From DASQUK01 sp035641315 (lineage in GTDB: Bacteria > Actinomycetota > Acidimicrobiia > Acidimicrobiales > VFJN01), in the NCBI GenBank assembly GCA_035641315.1, contig DASQUK010000053.1:1-9809 (forward strand): a stretch of DNA of 9,809 bases, given 5' to 3'. The notes beneath the pieces are model-generated. The model searched no databases. It had not been told where the DNA came from and saw only the letters and a list, made by a program, of their open reading frames with translations. This document shows positions 5,852 to 9,809 of this stretch, in pieces. Position 1 is the first letter of the stretch. The number at the start of each line of letters is the position of its first letter. Position numbers and translations under genes: made by a program.

Positions 5852-6208
5852 GGGCCGCTTGCCGTGCGCTGTGAGAACCGTGCTCGTGCCGGCAGACTCT
5901 GCCGTCCTCGTCAGCGACCCCGCCGTCGTGGAGCCGGATCGGGGGCAGCCCCGACCGCCAGCAGTGCTGCCGGCGTCGACCGGGATCCGGACGCGTCCGT
6001 TGTTGCCGTACATGCTCGCCCTGTCAGCGGCGTAGGTCACCGGCGCATGCAAGGCGCGGCAGAGGGTTCCTGACCGCGGAGTACGGCGGCGAGGACGGCG
6101 TGGGGAACGCCGATCGGTCCGTGGGGAACCGGATCCGCGGCCCCGGCCGAACGGCCCAGCGTGCACCGGTTTCGTCGCTGCCCCACCATGTGCGGCTTGA
6201 GGCCCAGG
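5852..6208. other. Gene-poor stretch with a faint recombinase relic
   Basis: No complete gene is recognisable on either strand; open frames here lack family resemblance. The only protein-like signal is the minus-strand integrase motif listed separately at 5925-5966. The stretch lies between the terminator of the NTF2-like gene and the end of the MFS-integrase fusion frame. It is probably decayed element DNA. Confidence 0.4.
5925..5966 (-). pseudogene. Short tyrosine-recombinase relic (Box II approach motif)
   Basis: The minus strand encodes HCWRSGLPPIRLHD. The segment (R/K)-x-(A/S)-G-L-P-x-I-R-L-H-D immediately precedes L-R-H in many actinobacterial tyrosine recombinases. Similarity ends right after H-D, where G-G-V replaces the expected L-R-H. 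Upstream, pieces resembling the preceding strand (T-D-A-S-G) appear in another frame. It is very short, so chance cannot be excluded, but the match is specific and fits the two longer integrase fragments nearby. Confidence 0.4.
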
Positions 6209-6276
6209 TCAGCGACCGGCGCGTCGCCAAGCACTCGGGCCCCGGACCTGCTCGTCCAACTCGAAGAACCGGATTC

Positions 6277-6301
6277 GCGGTGTCAGCAGTTTGCTAGCAC
6301 G
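6277..6301 (+). repeat. Copy 2 of the direct repeat with a TGTCAGCAGTT core
   Basis: GCGGTGTCAGCAGTTTGCTAGCAC matches the copy at 3234-3257 with small gaps, in the same orientation. It lies just past the truncated 3' end of the integrase fragment, where an attachment site would be expected in an intact element. Confidence 0.45.
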
Positions 6302-6341
6302 AGCCGCGCCGACGGCATCCCACGCGTGCCGACGACACGGG

Positions 6342-6364
6342 GCTGGGGAGCGCGCAACCCCAGC
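6342..6364. repeat. Inverted repeat at the 3' break of the integrase fragment
   Basis: GCTGGGG and CCCCAGC pair perfectly around a nine-base loop, exactly where integrase similarity stops. It may mark a recombination breakpoint or serve as a hairpin terminator for the minus-strand transcript. Confidence 0.4.
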
Positions 6365-6535
6365 GCTGACCACCTTCACGGGGACGCCAGCCTTTGTGAG
6401 CAGGGTGGCGTTGGTGTGGCGGAGGTCGTGCAGACGGATGGCCGGGACGTCGGTGCCGGCGGCGTTCCGCTCGAAGGCCTGGGAGAGCGAGTGCGGATGG
6501 ACCGGTTCTCCCGTTGTGTCCGTGAACACGAGGGC
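6365..6535 (-). mobile_element. Tyrosine-recombinase (phage integrase family) C-terminal fragment, about 57 codons
   Basis: Within the chimeric frame the sequence changes to ALVFTDTTGEPVHPHSLSQAF, followed by AIRLHDLRHTNATLLTKAGV and PVKVVS. These are the strand before the active site and the H-x-x-R box (His-Asp-Leu-Arg-His) of tyrosine recombinases. The first catalytic Arg (Box I) upstream and the G-H segment and Tyr nucleophile downstream are both missing. The fragment is therefore cut at both ends: the left cut is the MFS junction and the right cut is a short hairpin (6342-6364). It is catalytically dead alone. It differs in sequence from the integrase fragment at 8510. Confidence 0.85.
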
Positions 6536-6957
6536 GGACGGGAAGAGGCTCAGCGCGAGCCCAAGCGAGTTGGGGGTCATCGCGCCGGCCCCGACCGCCT
6601 GGATGATTCGCCCGAGGACGAGAAGGGGCAGCGAAGCCGCTGCCGCACTGAGCGCCGACCCGGCGACGAACAGGAGCAGGCCGATCGAGAACAGGCGTCG
6701 GCGGCCGTAGAGATCGCCGAGCTTCCCCGCTGGCACCAGGACGGCAGAGAAGGCCACGGCGTAGGCGGTCAAGACCCACGACAGCGACGAGATGTCGGCG
6801 CCCGAGAAGTCGGCCGCGATCGCGTGGATCGCGACGTTGACGATGTAGAGGTCGAGGATCGTCAGGTAGATCGCGACCGCGATGACGGCAAATGCCACCC
6901 AGGGGTTTGGTGTCGAGCGCGATCGGACTTCGATGATGGCCTGAGACACGGGCCGCC

Positions 6958-7785
6958 CTAGCCGAGCGAGCGGGCTAGGAACCCGGCAGTGGTGCGCACG
7001 GCGTTGCCGTAGGTCAGATCGACCACCGTGCCCGTGATCGCGCTGGCGCGATCCGATGCGAGGAAGACGGCGGCATCGGCGACCTCGGCCACCGTGGGGA
7101 GCTGCCCTACGACCGTCACATCCTGTGCCCACTGCGCGAGCCACTGCTCGACGCCGAGGCCAGCCGCGGCGGCCCGCGACTCGAACGCCGCACCGGCGAA
7201 GGAGCCGTGGGAGGGCCCGTCGGCGATCGCGTGCGGTCGCAGGCAGACGACGCGAACGCCGCTCGGTCCGAGCTCGACCGCCAGCCGCTCGCTTACCACC
7301 TCGACCACCGTGCCGGTCGTGCCGTACCCGAGCGTCCCGGGGAAAACGAACCGGGAAGCGGCCGTCGAAAGCGTCAGGATCGTTCCCGACCCGCGCGCCG
7401 TCATGTGCCGCGCCGCGGCCTGCGCTGTGATCAGGTTGCAACGTAGGAAGGCGTCGACGGGATGCATGACGTCCTCGACCGCCACCTCGACGAACGGCAT
7501 GCCATGCACGAACGGGAAGGACACGGCGTTGAGTGCGATGTCGATCCCGCCGGCGTCGGCCGCCACCGCGTCGGCGTGCGCGGCGACGGCCTGCTCGTCG
7601 AGCGCGTCGACCTCGGCCACGCCGGCAGCATCGCCGATGTCGTTCGCGACCTTCTCGAGCCGGGTCCTCGACCGTCCGGCCAGGTAGACGCGGGCGCCCT
7701 CGTCCGCAAACGCGCGCGCCACCGCGCCGCCGATCGCGCCGCCGGCGCCGTAGATCACCGCGGTCTGGTGCTCCAGCATCGCCAT
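6958..7785 (-). CDS. SDR-family oxidoreductase with an altered active-site motif, 275 aa
   Basis: A Rossmann N-terminus TAVIYGAGGAIGGAVARAFA (residues 8-27) carries the glycine-rich cofactor loop. Next come RVYLAGRSRTRL (a basic residue after the second strand fits NADP(H) preference), the A-L-N-A-V-S segment replacing the usual N-N-A-G, the serine strand TILTLSTAAS (S140-S144), and the Tyr region LGYGTTGTVVEVV. Classical SDRs have Y-x-x-x-K; here Y154 is kept but the Lys position (158) is Gly. The C-terminus, VADAAVFLASDRASAITGTV, is a typical closing strand. Loss of the Lys suggests weak or altered catalysis, though Lys-less divergent SDRs exist. AAGGAG lies five bases before ATG 7785, which decides the start. 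The gene is followed after eight bases by the MFS stub and is divergent from the sigma factor. Confidence 0.88.
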   Translation of the reverse strand: MAMLEHQTAVIYGAGGAIGGAVARAFADEGARVYLAGRSRTRLEKVANDIGDAAGVAEVDALDEQAVAAHADAVAADAGGIDIALNAVSFPFVHGMPFVEVAVEDVMHPVDAFLRCNLITAQAAARHMTARGSGTILTLSTAASRFVFPGTLGYGTTGTVVEVVSERLAVELGPSGVRVVCLRPHAIADGPSHGSFAGAAFESRAAAAGLGVEQWLAQWAQDVTVVGQLPTVAEVADAAVFLASDRASAITGTVVDLTYGNAVRTTAGFLARSLG

Positions 7786-7890
7786 CATGACTCCTTCGAT
7801 CATCGTGGTGAACATGTCGTTCGAGGATGTAGACACCACCGCGTCGAGAAAGTGGGCGCGCCTTCGCCGCCCAGTTCGCGGGTCCGTCGA

Positions 7891-7910
7891 TGTCCATACA
7901 CGTGTGGACA
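7891..7910. promoter_or_regulatory. Operator-like inverted repeat in the SDR / sigma-factor divergent region
   Basis: TGTCCA-TACACGTG-TGGACA has six-base perfect arms around a core containing CACGTG. It lies between two outward-facing genes, about 105 bases before the SDR start and 35 before the sigma start. A related TGTAGACAC occurs at about 7830. The layout suits a dimeric repressor such as a TetR-type protein, but no such gene is in the window. Confidence 0.4.
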
Positions 7911-7944
7911 CACAGAGCCAGAGGCGTCACGCGAGAGTGGAGCG

Positions 7945-8510
7945 GTGACCACCGACCTGATGACCAGGGCGCGGGCCGATGACGGCGACGCGTTCCGAGT
8001 GCTGACCGAGCCGCACCGTCGGGAGCTACAGATGCACTGTTACCGGATGCTCGGCTCCCTCCAGGATGCCGAGGACGCCGTGCAGGACACACCGCTGGCT
8101 GCCTGGCAAGGTCTCGGAGGATTCGAGGATCGCGCCTCGATCCGGACATGGCTGTACCGGATCGCCACCAACCGCTGCCTCAACGCGCTGCGCTCGACCA
8201 GCCGACGCGTGGCCAAGGAGTGGAATATTCCTGAGGTTGAACCGCCCGAGCCGACCGGACTCGGCGAAGTCGTATGGCTCGAGCCGTATCCCGACACCCT
8301 CCTCGAGGGTGCCCTCGACGTGCCATCGGCCCGGAGGCACGCTACGAGCAGACCGAAGCCATCTCCCTGGCCTTCGTGATCGCCTTGCAGGTCCTGCCGG
8401 CGCGCCAGCGCGCCGTGCTCATCCTGCGCGACGTACTCGGCTTTTGCGCCCACGAGGTGGCGGACATGCTCGACTCGAGCGTCGAGTCGGTCAACAGTGC
8501 CCTCAAACGG
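7945..8510 (+). pseudogene. SigG-like ECF sigma factor, frameshifted and truncated after region 4
   Basis: From GTG 7945 (or ATG 7960), region 2 is evident: EPHRRELQMHCYRMLGSLQD, then AEDAVQDTPLAAWQGLGGFE and RTWLYRIATNRCLNALRS. A linker follows with EVVWLEPYPDTLLEGALDVP. One base is missing near 8320. In the next frame region 4 continues as ARYEQTEAISLAFVIALQVL, PARQRAVLILRDVLGF and VADMLDSSVESVNSALKR. This is the SigG / TIGR02960-like type, which normally carries a C-terminal SnoaL-like domain of about 130 residues. Here similarity stops exactly after A-L-K-R at 8510, where integrase sequence begins, so the SnoaL domain is gone. With the frameshift, translation would end at 8379 with only region 2. 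It is divergent from the SDR gene, a common kind of target context for such sigma factors. Confidence 0.82.
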
Positions 8511-8793
8511 CCAAGCACGTCGCCGAGGCCCGCGGCGAACCATCGGCGCAGCGGTTGTTCGAGGCAGAGCAGACCGAGCTACTGGTCCGGCTGGCGGCGG
8601 ATGCGGCGCTCGCCGCGGCGAGCTCGCGGCGCTGAAGGTCCGCGATCTCGAGGGCCGGGTGCTGTACATCTGCCGCAACATCTCCGGGCCGCGCACTGCC
8701 ACCACCCCGAAGTCCCATCAGTACCGGTCCCTCACCCCGGGGCGTGCCACCGTCGAGCTCTCCCGAGCTCACGTCGAGCGGTGGCCGCCACGA
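8510..8793 (+). pseudogene. Tyrosine-recombinase fragment (Box I region) joined to the sigma factor
   Basis: Immediately after the sigma factor break, a shifted frame reads AKHVAEARGEPSAQRLFEAE and QTELLVRLAADAALA. After one missing base near 8616 it continues as GELAALKVRDLEGRVLYICR, GPRTATTPKSHQYRSLTP and TVELSRAHVERW. The R-(R)-G-E-L-A-A-L motif followed by a strand and T-P-K-S-x-Q is the Box I region of phage-type integrases. The N-terminal DNA-binding domain, the H-x-x-R box and the Tyr are absent. Similarity ends near 8790, where the antisense of an enoyl-CoA hydratase start takes over. It belongs to a different lineage from the fragment at 6365-6535 and lies on the opposite strand. Confidence 0.75.
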
Positions 8794-8879
8794 GCGCGGG
8801 AAAGGGCGTTGTGCTTCTCGGGCCGGTCGAGCGTGAGGACGACGATCCCGTCGTCCGATGGTTCGGACAGTGTGATCAC
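8769..8879 (-). pseudogene. N-terminal stub of an enoyl-CoA hydratase/isomerase
   Basis: A GTG at 8879, preceded by GAGGAG with good spacing, opens a frame beginning MITLSEPSDDGIVVLTLDRP and continuing with E-K-H-N-A-L-S. This is the classic crotonase-family start, in which a beta strand leads into the R-P-(E/D)-x-x-N-A-L CoA-binding segment. Similarity ends after about 28 residues; R-A-R-G-G-H-R-S-T and a stop follow, from sequence that on the other strand is integrase. The stub starts 16 bases after the complete enoyl-CoA hydratase ends, so the two formed a tandem pair before the break. The missing part, about 230 residues, holds both oxyanion-hole segments. Confidence 0.75.
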
Positions 8880-8895
8880 GGCGCTCTCCTCGTGG

Positions 8896-9641
8896 TCAGG
8901 TCCTGCGGCTCATTCGCGCGATCTGGGCCCGCAGCCGGTCGAGTGTCGCCGGCGACGCCCAGCCGGCGATCACCTCAGCGTCGGCGCGTGGCCGCTCGGC
9001 GGCGATCCGCGCCAGCACCGGCGCCCGCAGCTGGTGCTTGGCGTGCCGATACGCGGCCGGGGCCACGGCGGCGAGCGCGTGTGCGACCTCCAGGGCCCGG
9101 GGCACCACCCGATCGTTGTCGACGATCTCGTGAGCGAGCCCGAGGCGCACTGCCTCCGGCCCGGTGTGCAGCGCGGCTCCCAGCACGACGTCGTCGGCGT
9201 GGACCCCGCACCCGTGCCGCAGCACCTCGAGGGCGCTCACCGGGAACGGCACGCCCACCTGCAGCTCGGTCGCCCCGATCTGCGTCTCGGCGGAGAGGAT
9301 GCGCCGGTCGCACGCCACCGCGAGCACGCTCCACCGGCGATCGCCCACCCGTTGATGGCCGCCACGATCGAAACGGGCGCGCCGAAGACCGTGTCGAACA
9401 TGTCGGCGAGCGCAGGCAGGAAGCGTTCGCCGTACTCGGTCCCGCCGTCCACGACCCGGCGGAGGTCGACTCCGGCCGAGAACACGGCGCCGGTCCCCGT
9501 CAGGACCACGGCGCCGGCCTGGCCGGCCAGCTCACCCACTCGGGCGGTGACCGCCGCGACCAGCTCGATGTCCATCGCGTTTACCTTGCCGTGCGCCAGG
9601 CGCAGCAGGTGGACGGGACCGTCGACTTCGTGCTCGAGCAT
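8896..9641 (-). pseudogene. Enoyl-CoA hydratase/isomerase family protein with one -1 frameshift
   Basis: From ATG 9641 the frame gives MLEHEVDGPVHLLRLAHGKV-NAMD, then the first oxyanion segment GTGAVFSAGVDLRR and the second, VSIVAAINGWAIAGG. Near 9335 one base is missing, and the next frame continues VLAVACDRRILSAETQIGAT-ELQVGVPFPVSALEVLR and onwards to the stop at 8896. The repaired protein is about 248 residues, the normal crotonase length, with both oxyanion loops and the Glu in T-E-L-Q-V-G. Such enzymes act on acyl-CoA thioesters in beta-oxidation or related pathways; the substrate is unknown. Only one lesion is seen, in otherwise well-preserved sequence, so a sequencing error is quite possible. 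Upstream it abuts a sigma factor fragment; downstream lies the stub of a second hydratase. Confidence 0.8.
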
Positions 9642-9670
9642 CGCCCTGCTTCTAGAGGACGAGGCACCGG

Positions 9671-9809
9671 CCGTCTCGCTTCGCGACGCATCCGGTCGAG
9701 CGCCTTGTGACGCGCGGTACAGGTCAGCCAGGCCTGAGGGTTCGCGGGAATGCCCCGTTCGTCCCAGGCCAGCAGCGCCGCTTCGCACGCCTCCTGGACG
9801 GCGTCCTCG
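9671..9809 (-). pseudogene. ECF sigma factor region 2 fragment (cut at 3' side, runs off right edge)
   Basis: Reading leftwards from the right edge, the minus strand encodes EDAVQEACEAALLAWDERGI, then PANPQAWLTCTARHKALDRM and RRE. E-D-A-V-Q-E-A plus A-N-P-x-A-W-L-x-x-x-A-R-x-x-A-L-D-R-x-R-R-E is typical of region 2 in the ECF42-like sigma factors that carry a long C-terminal extension. Similarity stops near 9671; the frame continues through unrelated codons, overlapping the start of the enoyl-CoA hydratase, to a TAA at 9581. Region 4 and the extension are therefore lost. The N-terminus lies outside the window. This is the second truncated sigma factor here. Confidence 0.65.

Larger units (their letters stand above)
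6209..6949 (-). pseudogene. Chimeric ORF: N-terminal third of a DHA2 MFS transporter fused in frame to an integrase C-terminal piece
   Basis: From GTG 6949, residues 1-138 are the start of a drug:H+ antiporter-2 (EmrB/QacA type) MFS exporter. TM1 contains the family signature-like LDLYIVNVAI; TM2 is WVLTAYAVAFSAVLVPAGKL; loop motif A is GDLYGRRR; TM3 and TM4 end in GAGAMTPNSLGLALSLFPS. A complete DHA2 protein has about 450-500 residues and 14 helices, so ten helices are missing. At 6536/6535 the frame passes directly into integrase sequence (residues 139 to about 195) and then into unrelated sequence up to the stop at 6209. The start is nine bases after the SDR stop, as in an SDR-exporter operon. 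A four-helix stub cannot act as an exporter. The fused reading frame has no internal stop and could be translated. Confidence 0.82.

Noticed and set aside
7028..7687. Plus-strand 219-aa frame opposite the SDR gene
   Set aside because: It is antisense to an SDR with a full Rossmann pattern, is composed of Ser/Ala/Thr repeats and has no ribosome binding site.
8274..9710. Plus-strand 478-aa frame
   Set aside because: Only its first part is real (region 4 of the sigma factor). From 8510 on it is out of frame with the integrase fragment and antisense to the enoyl-CoA hydratases, and is Arg/Pro/Ala-rich.
1..9809. CRISPR array or insertion sequence with terminal inverted repeats
   Set aside because: No regularly spaced repeats were seen, and no transposase (DDE or HUH type) or matching terminal inverted repeats with target duplications could be found by eye.

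Overview
The window is high-GC bacterial DNA with GTG starts, GC-rich third codon positions, ECF sigma factors, a SigG-like sigma factor, a MltR-type regulator and DHA2 transporter sequence. This suggests Actinomycetota, but the genus cannot be told from the sequence. It reads as an accessory region: apparently intact small operons lie between clearly broken genes, and pieces of site-specific recombinases sit at several of the breakpoints.

Left part (1-3217). The first 21 codons of a dihydrofolate-reductase-family gene run off the left edge on the minus strand. After about 380 bases without a recognisable gene comes a co-directional plus-strand cluster: a small XRE-type regulator, a 459-aa DUF6880-type helical-repeat protein, and two compact hypothetical proteins (126 and 81 aa). 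The cluster runs towards the 3' half of an initiator tRNA(fMet), from the anticodon loop to CCA, which is followed by a perfect 14-bp hairpin. A 3' tRNA fragment without its 5' half is the usual mark of an integrated element's end, so the cluster is probably element cargo.

Middle part (3234-5851). On the minus strand lies the order MltR-type HTH regulator, MmcQ/YjbR-like protein (broken by two -1 frameshifts), a 16-codon mini-ORF, and an alpha/beta hydrolase that lacks its nucleophile Ser and catalytic His. An NTF2/SnoaL-like protein is divergent from the regulator. Similar direct repeats (TGTCAGCAGTT core) lie on each side of this roughly 3-kb block.

Right part (5852-9809). This is a patchwork. 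A faint integrase relic lies in a gene-poor stretch. The N-terminal third of a DHA2 MFS transporter is fused in frame to a C-terminal tyrosine-recombinase fragment. Next come an SDR oxidoreductase and, divergent from it, a SigG-like sigma factor that is frameshifted and cut off after region 4. Directly attached to the sigma factor is a fragment of a different tyrosine recombinase, which runs into the N-terminal stub of an enoyl-CoA hydratase. A second enoyl-CoA hydratase carries one frameshift, and the 5' piece of another ECF sigma factor enters from the right edge.

Five genes or fragments would each be repaired by restoring one missing base, so sequencing error must be considered beside real decay. 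The fusion junctions cannot be explained by single-base errors. They imply repeated recombination at this locus, or misassembly.
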